This document shows, piece by piece, positions 36,004 through 43,960 of a stretch of DNA of 64,000 bases. Below the pieces are notes generated by a model. That model was not told the origin of the DNA, made no database searches, and saw nothing but the letters and a program-made list of their open reading frames with translations. Source of the DNA: Gibbsiella quercinecans (GTDB lineage: Bacteria; Pseudomonadota; Gammaproteobacteria; Enterobacterales; Enterobacteriaceae); the NCBI RefSeq assembly GCF_002291425.1, contig NZ_CP014136.1, positions 682,001 through 746,000 of the forward strand, in the 5' to 3' direction. The stretch's first letter is position 1; each line of letters opens with the position of its first letter. The position numbers and the translations under genes were made by a program.

Positions 36004-36396
36004 GATAAATGCCCTCGATAAAAGTTGATTCCCCCGGCCGCACGGCAGCAGCGGGATGTTTTTTAGCGGGCAAATAGCGGAGCGCAGCGCCAAAAAAGGC
36101 GCGGAGGCAACAAAACAAAGCGGCTTTTCCTCTGGCACTCCGTTGGCAGTGAGGGAAAGCGAAAGCCGGCACGGCTTCGGGAACAGGTTAATAAAATTCT
36201 CTGTTTAACGCCTATTGTCAAGTAATAATTTTCTTACCGCCCGCCGCTGCCCACGGGGCGACAAAAAGCTGTATGCCAGCGGGTTTTTTATGTTACTGGT
36301 AATATCCGGTAGCCACCGATGACGCAGTCTGGTCCTTTCATACTTCACGTTGCAGATGCGTTGCCGCCCTTATGCAACTCGAATTATTTTGGGTAT
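36004..36396. other. Divergent spacer between binding protein and LacI gene
   Basis: This 393-base region carries the promoters of the binding-protein gene (minus) and the LacI gene (plus). Its right end is a full-length copy of the 68-bp palindromic repeat (36330-36397). No copy of the GTAAACC operator seen upstream of the ATPase gene was found here. Confidence 0.6.
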
Positions 36397-36397
36397 A
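36330..36397 (-). repeat. 68-bp intergenic palindromic repeat, copy B
   Basis: The complement of copy A (42545-42612): TTCATACTTCACGTTGCAG, GCGTTGCCGCC and GCAACTCGAATTATTTTGGG appear in the same order and spacing. The first seven bases are degenerate. Its last base, A36397, is the A of the LacI ATG. Confidence 0.85.
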
Positions 36398-37416
36398 TGA
36401 TTAAAAAACGGGTTTTACTTGCCGACGTCGCGAACCTGGCCGGGCTTTCCAAGGCCACCGTATCGCGCTATCTCAACAACAGCCTTGTCCTGCCGCAGCA
36501 AACTGCAGCGCGGATAGAGGCGGCTATCCATCAACTGGATTATCGCGGCAACAGCCTGGCGCGGCGCCTAAGCAAAGGAGGCAGCGAAACCCTGGGGCTG
36601 GTGCTGCCGGACATCACTAACCCGTTTTTCGCCGAACTGGCGGACGCCGCGGAAGAAGCCGCATCGGCGCAGGGCTACAGCCTGGTGCTGTGCGTCACGC
36701 GTAACGATCCGGAAAAAGAGCGCCAGTTTATCCGCTGGCTGGATACCTGCCAGGTGGACGGCCTGCTGTTCACCACCAACCGCCCGGACGACGGGCTGCT
36801 ACGCCGCGAGATCCAACGCCACTCGCGCATTGTTCTGCTGGACGAAGACATCCCCGGCAGCCGCGCCCCGAAAGTGTTTGCCGATAACCAACAGGGCGGG
36901 CGGATCGCCACCGAGCAGTTGATTGCCGCCGGCCACCGGCGCATCGCCTTCGTCGGCGGGCCGGACGCGCTGATGAGCGTGCGTGAACGCTATCAGGGGT
37001 TTTGCGAGGCGCTAGAACAGGCTGGCCTGCAGTGCCCACCGGAGTGGGTGATGCATGGCGAATACCAGCGCACCTACGGCACCGATGCCCTGAATATCCT
37101 GTTCAGCGCATGGGAAAAACCCACCGCCATCTTCGCCGCCAGCGATTATCTGGTGCTCGGTATCCTAGACGGGCTGCGCGCGCGCAACCTGCGGGCGCCG
37201 GAAGCGCTCTCCGTGGTCGGCTTTGATGACGCCAGCTACGCAGACTTTACCCAACCGCGAATCTCGACCATCCGCCAGCCGGCTCACCAGATGGGCCACA
37301 CCGCCGTCACGCTGATGCTGCGTTTGCTGCATGGCGAAACGGTGCCCGAACTGACGCGCCTGCCGGTGGAATGGGTCGCCCGGGATTCCATTCTTCCCCT
37401 GCCCGCCGCGCGCTAA
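36397..37416 (+). CDS. LacI-family transcriptional repressor
   Basis: A 339-residue LacI/GalR regulator: helix-turn-helix with LLADVANLAGLSKATVSRYLNN and hinge helix NSLARRLSKGGSETLG, then a type I periplasmic-binding-like effector domain (VLPDITNPFFAELADAAEEA, AIFAASDYLVLGILDGLR, VVGFDDASYADFTQPRISTIRQP). The effector domain resembles ribose- or galactose-type sensors. The ATG at 36397 gives the standard family length; the open frame extends upstream to 36319 only through the repeat. It probably binds the two GTAAACCGGTTTAC operators at 37485 and 37656. Confidence 0.9.
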   Translation: MIKKRVLLADVANLAGLSKATVSRYLNNSLVLPQQTAARIEAAIHQLDYRGNSLARRLSKGGSETLGLVLPDITNPFFAELADAAEEAASAQGYSLVLCVTRNDPEKERQFIRWLDTCQVDGLLFTTNRPDDGLLRREIQRHSRIVLLDEDIPGSRAPKVFADNQQGGRIATEQLIAAGHRRIAFVGGPDALMSVRERYQGFCEALEQAGLQCPPEWVMHGEYQRTYGTDALNILFSAWEKPTAIFAASDYLVLGILDGLRARNLRAPEALSVVGFDDASYADFTQPRISTIRQPAHQMGHTAVTLMLRLLHGETVPELTRLPVEWVARDSILPLPAAR

Positions 37417-37483
37417 AATAGCGCAAATATTGCACGCTTTTAGCGCAACCGCATCGCCCCGTTACCTGGCCTTCCCTGTACTT

Positions 37484-37499
37484 AGTAAACCGGTTTACT
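37484..37499. promoter_or_regulatory. LacI-family operator 1
   Basis: AGTAAACCGGTTTACT is a perfect 16-bp palindrome with the central CG typical of LacI/GalR operators. It lies 68 bases after the LacI gene stop. Confidence 0.85.
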
Positions 37500-37654
37500 C
37501 ACCTACCCAATTTTTATTGAATGATTATCATGCCGTTAGCGGTTTCTGCACGCCTCTTTGCCCGATTTGGCATGCTTGCTGCTTTAGCCCGGTTGGCGAA
37601 CAAATAGCGAACATCGCGGGAAAAGCAGTAACCGCCTTTTACGTGTCACTTTTT

Positions 37655-37670
37655 AGTAAACCGGTTTACA
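37655..37670. promoter_or_regulatory. LacI-family operator 2
   Basis: AGTAAACCGGTTTACA repeats the 14-bp core GTAAACCGGTTTAC of operator 1, 171 bases downstream and about 80 bases before the ATPase start. Two such sites suggest DNA looping. Confidence 0.85.
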
Positions 37671-37748
37671 TGATGTGGATCGGTCACGTGGCACCCGGCG
37701 GCACCGGCACAGCAGCATCCACCGTCAACAGACCTTGGGAGTACTGGC

Positions 37749-38528
37749 ATGCAACAACAGTCAATCCCCGCCCGCGTCGAAATGGTGAACATCACCAAGA
37801 CGTACGGCTCGATACGCTCCTTACGCGGCGTTAACCTGCGTCTGGCCCCCGGTGAAGTGCTGGGGCTGGTGGGTGACAACGGCGCCGGTAAATCAACGTT
37901 AACCAAAATACTGTCCGGCGCGGTGGTGCCGACCAGCGGCAGTATCCGGATCGACGGCGCCGAGCAGCAGTTTCTCTCGCCGGCGGACGCCCGCCGCTGC
38001 CATATCGAAATGGTGTATCAGGATCTTTCGCTGTGCGACACCGTGGACGTGGCCGGCAACCTGTTCATGGGGCGCGAACCCACCAGGAAGATCTTCGGCG
38101 TGCCCTTTCTCGATCAGGAAAAAATGCACGCCGACGCGCGGGAAATGCTTAAAGGGCTGGGGATCTCGATTCCCGATACGCGCCTGATGGTGCGCAACCT
38201 TTCCGGCGGCCAGCGGCAGGCGATCGCCATTGCGCGCGCGGCGGCGTTTTCGCCCAAGGTGCTGATTATGGATGAACCCACCGCCGCCCTGGCGGTGGCG
38301 GAAGTCGAAGCGGTGTTGGCGCTGATCAAACGCGTCAGCGCCCGTGGCGTCAGCGTTATTTTGATCACCCACCGCCTGCAGGATCTGTTTCTGGTCTGCG
38401 ATCGGATCATGGTGATGTACGAAGGCACCAATACCGCAGATCGCAATGTCGCAGACACCGATCTGGGGGAGATCGTCAATCTTATCGTGGGCGATAAATT
38501 CACTGCCCATTCGGCTCGCGCCCATTAA
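37749..38528 (+). CDS. Sugar ABC transporter ATPase, single domain
   Basis: A 259-residue ATPase with one nucleotide-binding domain: Walker A GLVGDNGAGKST, Q-loop VYQDLSLCDT, signature LSGGQRQAIAIARAA, Walker B VLIMDEPTAALAV and H-loop LITHRLQDLF. RbsA-type ATPases usually carry two domains in about 500 residues, so this one should act as a homodimer, as in some fructose/ribose-like importers. First gene of the operon downstream of the two LacI operators; TTGGGAG precedes the ATG. Confidence 0.9.
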   Translation: MQQQSIPARVEMVNITKTYGSIRSLRGVNLRLAPGEVLGLVGDNGAGKSTLTKILSGAVVPTSGSIRIDGAEQQFLSPADARRCHIEMVYQDLSLCDTVDVAGNLFMGREPTRKIFGVPFLDQEKMHADAREMLKGLGISIPDTRLMVRNLSGGQRQAIAIARAAAFSPKVLIMDEPTAALAVAEVEAVLALIKRVSARGVSVILITHRLQDLFLVCDRIMVMYEGTNTADRNVADTDLGEIVNLIVGDKFTAHSARAH

Positions 38529-38539
38529 GGGAATCAACG

Positions 38540-39550
38540 ATGAGTATGATTAATATGACCAGCCCGCGCATGCGCCAACATTCATTGCCCAAGCGAATAT
38601 TGTATAACCACTCCGGCGTAGTCAGCATCGCGTTGTTTTTTATCTTCTGCTGCGTGGTGTTTTCGCTGATCACCAGTAATTTCCCAACCGGGAACAACTG
38701 GCTGAATATCATTCGGCAAACCGCGCCGCTGCTGATTGTCGCCAGCGCCATGACCTTCGTCATTACCACCGGCGGGATCGATCTTTCCGTCGGTTCCACG
38801 CTGGCGCTGGTAGGCGCCCTGTCGGCCATCGCCCTGAATCAGTGGGGGCTGCCCTGGCCGGTGGTGCTGATCGGCGGGCTGTTGGTCGGCGCGCTGGTGG
38901 GGCTGATCAACGGCTTTTTTATCGCCTGGGAAGGCATACCGGCGTTTATCGTCACCCTGGCGACGCTGGCGGTGGTGCGCGGGATCGCATTGCTGATCAC
39001 CCAGGGTTATTCCATCCCTATCCCGGCAAACAGCGCCTTTACCTTTATGGGCCGGGCCTGGGTGCTGGGTATTCCGATGCCGGCGCTGATTGGCATTGTG
39101 GTGCTGATCGTCGCTCATATCGCGCTGAACCATATGCGCTTTGGCCGTTACGTCACCGCGATCGGCGCCAACGCCGAAGGGGCGCGCCGCAGCGGCATCA
39201 ACACCAAAACCGTCACCCTGCGGGTCTATATGCTCAGCGGCATGGCCGCCGCGTTGGCCGGGATGATCATCACCGCCCGCTTGGGCAGCGGCTCCTCCAA
39301 CCAGGGCGAGGGCTTTGAATTACAGGTGATTGCGGCGGTGGTGCTGGGCAGCACCAGCCTGTTCGGCGGCTTTGGCACCATTATCGGCACCCTGTTGGGC
39401 GCCCTGTCCATCGCCGTGATTCAAAACGGGTTGATCCTGTCGCACATCTCACCGTTCTATACCCAGATCGCCACCGGCACCATTATTCTGCTGGCCATCT
39501 GGCTGAACACCCGCATCCTGAACCCAACGCGTTCGCCAGCAAAGGGGTAG
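38540..39550 (+). CDS. Sugar ABC transporter permease (RbsC family)
   Basis: A 336-residue permease with about eight to ten membrane segments. TTGGIDLSVGSTLALVGALSAIAL is the RbsC-family signature, and AIGANAEGARRSGINTKTVTLRVYMLSG is the cytoplasmic loop. It starts 11 bases after the ATPase stop with AAGGGAA upstream. It should work with the ATPase at 37749 and the binding protein at 35059. Confidence 0.9.
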   Translation: MSMINMTSPRMRQHSLPKRILYNHSGVVSIALFFIFCCVVFSLITSNFPTGNNWLNIIRQTAPLLIVASAMTFVITTGGIDLSVGSTLALVGALSAIALNQWGLPWPVVLIGGLLVGALVGLINGFFIAWEGIPAFIVTLATLAVVRGIALLITQGYSIPIPANSAFTFMGRAWVLGIPMPALIGIVVLIVAHIALNHMRFGRYVTAIGANAEGARRSGINTKTVTLRVYMLSGMAAALAGMIITARLGSGSSNQGEGFELQVIAAVVLGSTSLFGGFGTIIGTLLGALSIAVIQNGLILSHISPFYTQIATGTIILLAIWLNTRILNPTRSPAKG

Positions 39551-39553
39551 GCC

Positions 39554-40633
39554 ATGAAAGGATCGATTTTTCGCCACCCGGAACCGCTGCCGGTCGGCGT
39601 CGGCAGCGGTTATGTGATGACGGTGCTCGGCCCGCTGCCGGTGGCACAGATGGGCGTGACGCTGATGCATGAGCATATTTTACTGGATGCCGCCGGCAAA
39701 TGGGTGCCGCCCTGCTGCTGCAGCGAACGGCACATTGCGGAAATGCCGGTGCGAATGGAAAACCTGGGCGAACTGTCCCTCAATCCGTTAATGAGCAGAG
39801 ACAACTGCCAGCTGTTCGACGTCGATTTGGCCATTGAAGAGCTGATGAAGTATTGGGCGCTGGGCGGGGAAACGGTGGTGGATCCGACCAACATCGGCAT
39901 CGGCCGCGATCCGAAGGCGTTGCAGCGCATTTCAAGGCTCAGCGGGCTGAATATCATCATGGGAACCGGGCTATACCTGGAGCCTTCGCACCCGCAGTGG
40001 GTCAAGGAGATCGGCGTCGACGCCCTTGCCGAAAAGCTGATTTATGATCTGGGCGGGCGGGAAGAAAAACCCGAGGTGATCGCCGGGCTGATCGGCGAGA
40101 TCGGCATTTCCAGCCGCTTCACCCCGGATGAAGAAAAATCGCTGCGTGCCGCCGGGCGCGCCAATGCCGCAACCGGCGTGCCCATCGAAGTACACCTGCC
40201 GGGCTGGGAGCGCTTGGGGCATAAGGTGCTGGATATTTTGGCGGAAGAAGGCGCCGATCTGCGCCACACCGTGCTTTGCCATATGAACCCCAGCTTCGCC
40301 GATAAAGCCTACCAGCGCAGCCTGGCCGCTCGCGGGGCGTTCCTTGAGTACGACATGATCGGCATGAGCTATTATTATGCCGACGAGGCCGCCCAGTCCC
40401 CTTCCGATGAAGAAAACGCCCGCGCCATCCGCGAACTTATCGATGACGGTTTTATCCATCAGCTGTTGCTGTCGCAGGATGTCTTTTTGAAAACCATGCT
40501 CACCCGCTACGGCGGCCACGGTTATGGCTACATCCTTAAGCACTTTGTGCCGCGTTTGCGCCGCCATGGCGTCAGCGGCGAACAGTTGGAAACGCTGATG
40601 ATCACCAATCCACAGCGTGTTTTTGGCGGGTAA
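39554..40633 (+). CDS. Phosphotriesterase-family metal hydrolase
   Basis: A 359-residue amidohydrolase of the PTE family (COG1735). The metal ligands are readable: His39-x-His41 in LMHEHILLDA, a bridging Glu in LIGEIGISS (the phosphotriesterase enzyme itself has a carboxylated Lys), His in PIEVHLPGWE, His in VLCHMNPSF and Asp in LSQDVFLKT. Relatives with this Glu are often lactonases or sugar-phosphate lactonases, which would fit a sugar pathway with the nearby kinase. It starts three bases after the permease stop, so it is co-transcribed. Confidence 0.85.
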   Translation: MKGSIFRHPEPLPVGVGSGYVMTVLGPLPVAQMGVTLMHEHILLDAAGKWVPPCCCSERHIAEMPVRMENLGELSLNPLMSRDNCQLFDVDLAIEELMKYWALGGETVVDPTNIGIGRDPKALQRISRLSGLNIIMGTGLYLEPSHPQWVKEIGVDALAEKLIYDLGGREEKPEVIAGLIGEIGISSRFTPDEEKSLRAAGRANAATGVPIEVHLPGWERLGHKVLDILAEEGADLRHTVLCHMNPSFADKAYQRSLAARGAFLEYDMIGMSYYYADEAAQSPSDEENARAIRELIDDGFIHQLLLSQDVFLKTMLTRYGGHGYGYILKHFVPRLRRHGVSGEQLETLMITNPQRVFGG

Positions 40634-40646
40634 CAAGGAGAAAATA

Positions 40647-41402
40647 ATGCAAAAGACAGTATTACTGGTCGGTGAGTCCTGGAACAGCAGCGCCACCCAC
40701 GTAAAGGGCTTCGATCAGTTTTTTACCTCCACCTGGCACAGCGGCGCGGATGCCTTTCTCGACGCGCTGGCGGACAGTGACTATCAGATCACCCATATGC
40801 CGGCCCACGAAGCACAGAGCCGTTTTCCAACCACGCTGGCAGCGTTGCAGCAGTGGGACGTGATTATCCTTTCGGATATCGGCGCCAACACCCTGCTGCT
40901 TCATCCGGATACTTGGCTGAAAAGCCGCCGCACGCCGAACCGGTTGGCGCTGTTGCACGACTACGTCGCCGCGGGCGGCAACCTGATGATGATTGGCGGC
41001 TACTTCAGCTTCCAGGGCATTAACGGCGCGGCGCGTTTTCGCAATACGGCCGTTGAGAAGGTATTGCCGGTGCGTTGCCTGCCCTGGGATGACCGGGTGG
41101 AAGTGCCGGAAGGCTGTTACCCCGAGCTGGTGGCGCAGCACCCGGTGTTGGAAGGGCTGCAAGGCGAATGGCCGTGGTTGCTGGGCTATAACGAAGTGGA
41201 AATGCACCCCGAGGGACAACTGCTCGCCACGATAGCCGGCAGCGGCCACCCGCTGATCGCAGTGCGCGAGTATCAGCACGGGCGTTCGCTGGTCTGGACC
41301 AGCGATATGTCGGCCCACTGGCTGCCGGAAGAGTTCAGCGCCTGGGAAGGCTACCGCCGCCTGTGGATCAACTGCCTGAATTGGTTAACCCGCGTATGCT
41401 GA
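40647..41402 (+). CDS. Class I glutamine-amidotransferase-like protein
   Basis: A 251-residue protein with a Rossmann-like GATase1/ThuA-like fold: TVLLVGESWNSSATHVKGFDQF, WDVIILSDIGANTLLLH, YVAAGGNLMMIGGYFSFQGINGAARF and RSLVWTSDMSAHWLP. The nucleophile elbow has no Cys-His-Glu triad that I can identify, so it is probably not an amidotransferase; related proteins occur beside sugar-degrading enzymes. ATG at 40647 has AAGGAGA seven bases upstream. Function unknown. Confidence 0.75.
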   Translation: MQKTVLLVGESWNSSATHVKGFDQFFTSTWHSGADAFLDALADSDYQITHMPAHEAQSRFPTTLAALQQWDVIILSDIGANTLLLHPDTWLKSRRTPNRLALLHDYVAAGGNLMMIGGYFSFQGINGAARFRNTAVEKVLPVRCLPWDDRVEVPEGCYPELVAQHPVLEGLQGEWPWLLGYNEVEMHPEGQLLATIAGSGHPLIAVREYQHGRSLVWTSDMSAHWLPEEFSAWEGYRRLWINCLNWLTRVC

Positions 41403-42523
41403 TGAACGATGCCGCTCTTGCGCTGGCCAGGCAGCTATTGGGCTTTAATACCATTAATCTGCCGGGTGACGAACAGGCCTGTATGGCGTTCCTGGCCGGC
41501 TGGCTACAGGCCCGCGGCTTTGAGGTGGCACTGCATGAATTCGGCGATAAGCGCGCCAATCTGGTTGCCGTCATCCCCGGGCAACAGGCCGGGGCGCCGC
41601 TCGGCTTTACCGGGCACCTGGACACGGTGCCGTTAGGCAATCGGCCGTGGCGCTACGATCCTTTCGGCCATGATGTCGAAGACGGCAAACTGTATGGCCG
41701 CGGCGCGAGCGATATGAAAGCGGCGATTGCCGCGTTTGCCTGCGCCTGCGTGCGCCACCGCCAGCAGATCCAGGCGGGCTGCGGCGTGGTGTTGTTGCTA
41801 ACGGGCGGGGAAGAAACCGGCTGCGACGGCGCCAAAGCGCTGATGCAACACGGCCCGCTGCCCGAAATCGGCGCGTTGATCGTCGGCGAGCCGACCGCCA
41901 ACTACCCGGTGATCGGCCACAAGGGCGCGCTTTGGCTGCGTTGTGAAATCCAGGGCAAAACGGCGCACGGCGCCATGCCGGAATTGGGCATCAATGCCAT
42001 TTATCTGGCGGCGGACGCGCTGGTGAAAATCCGGCATTTTTCCCCCGGGCCGCCCCATCCGCTGATGCGCCAACCCACGCTGAACGTCGGCAGGATCCAG
42101 GGCGGCTTGAATATCAATTCGGTTCCCGATAAGGCGGCGTTCGACGTCGACATCCGCACCGCCCCCAATCTGCAACATGAGGAAATCTGCGGCCGGCTGC
42201 ACAGCCTGCTGGGAAGCGGCGTTAGCCTGTCGCCGCTGGTCGATCTGCCGGCCGTGCTGACAGAAGCCGCCACGCCCTGGATCCAAACCCTCTACCGGCT
42301 ATGCCAGCCCTACCATGATGCGCCCCTGGCGCCGCGTATCGTGCCCTATTTTACCGACGCCTCGTTGCTGTTGCCGGCGCTTAACCACCCGCCCTGCGTG
42401 ATTCTCGGCCCCGGCGAGCCGGCCATGGCGCACCAGACGGATGAATATTGCGAGCTGGAAAAACTCCGCCAGGCCGAAGAACTGTACGGCGACATTATTT
42501 TATCCTGGATGAATAAACAGTAA
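41396..42523 (+). CDS. M20-family metallohydrolase (ArgE/DapE/CPG2-like)
   Basis: A 375-residue di-metal amidohydrolase or peptidase. Ligands and catalytic residues: His and Asp in GFTGHLDTVPLG, Asp in GRGASDMKAAIAAFA, the Glu pair in LTGGEETGCDG, and a C-terminal His in PGEPAMAHQTDEYCELEKL. It would remove an acyl or aminoacyl group from a nitrogen. The ATG at 41396 overlaps the stop of the preceding gene; an in-frame ATG at 41402 is the alternative. Last gene of the operon; a strong hairpin follows at 42623. Confidence 0.85.
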   Translation: MLMNDAALALARQLLGFNTINLPGDEQACMAFLAGWLQARGFEVALHEFGDKRANLVAVIPGQQAGAPLGFTGHLDTVPLGNRPWRYDPFGHDVEDGKLYGRGASDMKAAIAAFACACVRHRQQIQAGCGVVLLLTGGEETGCDGAKALMQHGPLPEIGALIVGEPTANYPVIGHKGALWLRCEIQGKTAHGAMPELGINAIYLAADALVKIRHFSPGPPHPLMRQPTLNVGRIQGGLNINSVPDKAAFDVDIRTAPNLQHEEICGRLHSLLGSGVSLSPLVDLPAVLTEAATPWIQTLYRLCQPYHDAPLAPRIVPYFTDASLLLPALNHPPCVILGPGEPAMAHQTDEYCELEKLRQAEELYGDIILSWMNKQ

Positions 42524-42544
42524 CGGTGAAAAACAGCCTGCCTA

Positions 42545-42612
42545 TATACCCAAAATAATTCGAGTTGCAGGAAGGCGGCAACGCATCTGCAGCTTGAAGT
42601 ATGAAGGGTATA
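42545..42612 (+). repeat. 68-bp intergenic palindromic repeat, copy A
   Basis: The ends are TATACCC and GGGTATA. The arms CAAAATAATTCGAGTTGCA and GCTTGAAGTATGAAGG form an imperfect palindrome around a GGCGGCAACGCATC centre. A second full copy is at 36330-36397, a solo arm at 11791-11815, and a weaker match at 11154-11177. The layout is that of a miniature intergenic element spread in Serratia/Yersinia-type genomes. Confidence 0.85.
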
Positions 42613-42622
42613 GCGGGTTAAC

Positions 42623-42660
42623 GCCGCTTTGCCCATGCATGACTGTGCATGGGCTGCGGC
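42623..42660. terminator. Terminator-like two-part hairpin
   Basis: The inner stem GCCCATGCA/TGCATGGGC (42631-42639 and 42646-42654) is stacked on an outer stem GCCGC/GCGGC (42623-42627 and 42656-42660). It follows the M20 gene by 100 bases. It is a strong structure, but T-runs are short. Confidence 0.6.
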
Positions 42661-42933
42661 TCTACGCGAAAAAACCAGGGAAATTAACGCCCGCCTAATA
42701 ATTAATTCCGCATTGAATAACACATGATAGAAATTATCTTTATAAAAAATTCATTAAAGAGTAATCAGGTAGAATTATTGTCATTATCCTCTCACTAATT
42801 GATGAACACCATGGGTTAAGAATGAAATAATGAGTTATTTCATTTCAAAAAATAACAGCACTTTTCGTTGAGCCAAAATGAAAATAACGGCGTAGGGTCA
42901 CTATTACGTTGTTTATTGAATAAGGCATGCGCT

Positions 42934-43866
42934 GTGGAAGAAACAATTATTGCATCACTGCTGCCCATCGTTGTGACGCTATTTCTTGGTTTTTTTGCCG
43001 GCTGGCACCATGATTTCGATTCCAAACAGGGCGCGGTGCTCAACCGCATGGTAATGCTGTATGCCTTGCCGCTAACGCTGTTTGCCGGCATGATGGGGGT
43101 GGAACGCGCAACGCTTCTGCAACAGGGCACCATGGCGTTGCTGCTGGTGATCGGTATGGTGGGCGGCTACGCCGCCGTTTTTATCGTCTCGCGCTATCTG
43201 TTCCGCGTTGCCAGTAAAGTCGCCGCCTTGCAGGCGCTGGCGATCGCCGGCCCGGCGGTGCCTTTTGTGGGCGTGCCGGTGCTGGGCTTCCTATACGGTG
43301 GGTTAAGCACCGTGCCGATAGCATTATGCAGCATCATAATGAACCTGGTTCAGGTGCCCATTACGCTGCTGATACTTTCACACGGCGCTGCAGATTCGGC
43401 CGGCGGGAATAAAACCTTTCTCGCCAATATTAAGGCGACGCTCAAAGAGCCGGTCGTGTGGTCGCCTATTTTAGCGTTTATCCTGCTGCTGTTTAACGTG
43501 CATATTCCAGGCCAAATTCGCTCATCGTTGCAATTATTGGGTAGCGCCACCGGTGGTGTGGCGCTATTTGCCTCCGGGATTATTTTATATTCCTATCACG
43601 TCAGCCTGAATCTGACGGTGGTGCTTTCCGTACTGGCGAAAAATATTCTGCTGCCGGGGCTAATCCTGCTGTGCGGGCTGGCGATGGGCGTCACCGGCAA
43701 TACGCTGAATATTTCCGTGGTTACCCTGGCGATCCCAACGGCGTCCATTTGCGTCATTCTGGCGGTGCAATATCACACCGCCGAGCAGGAAATGGCATCC
43801 ACATTATTTTTCAGCACCATTTGTTCGATTATCACCATGGGCGGGCTGCTCATCTATTTGCACTAA
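42934..43866 (+). CDS. AEC-family transporter (MdcF-like)
   Basis: A 310-residue carrier with about ten membrane helices in two inverted repeats: IASLLPIVVTLFLGFFAGW, LNRMVMLYALPLTLFAGMM, and in the second half ILLPGLILLCGLAMG and AVQYHTAEQEMASTLFFSTICS. The family carries organic acids such as malonate. GTG at 42934 has AAGG eight bases upstream and gives the usual family N-terminus; the upstream TTG at 42868 has no ribosome site. It precedes the ThDP enzyme gene by 94 bases, so it may carry that enzyme's substrate. Confidence 0.82.
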   Translation: MEETIIASLLPIVVTLFLGFFAGWHHDFDSKQGAVLNRMVMLYALPLTLFAGMMGVERATLLQQGTMALLLVIGMVGGYAAVFIVSRYLFRVASKVAALQALAIAGPAVPFVGVPVLGFLYGGLSTVPIALCSIIMNLVQVPITLLILSHGAADSAGGNKTFLANIKATLKEPVVWSPILAFILLLFNVHIPGQIRSSLQLLGSATGGVALFASGIILYSYHVSLNLTVVLSVLAKNILLPGLILLCGLAMGVTGNTLNISVVTLAIPTASICVILAVQYHTAEQEMASTLFFSTICSIITMGGLLIYLH

Positions 43867-43960
43867 GAGCGCCACCCAACAGCGTTGTTACACGGTTATT
43901 TGGGCCTTGGCCCGTGCGCAAAGCCGCCAGGGTACACACCTTCTTTAACGGAGAGTTGAG

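Larger units (their letters stand above)
37417..37748. other. Operator region of the importer-pathway operon
   Basis: A 332-base spacer that holds two copies of a LacI-type palindrome (37484-37499 and 37655-37670) and the promoter of the ATPase gene. No small gene is supported. Confidence 0.7.
42524..42933. other. Intergenic region with repeat copy A and a strong hairpin
   Basis: Contains the intact 68-bp repeat (42545-42612), the hairpin at 42623-42660, and an A+T-rich promoter region for the AEC transporter gene. A frame entering from TTG at 42868 is the 5' extension of that gene and is not needed. Confidence 0.65.
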
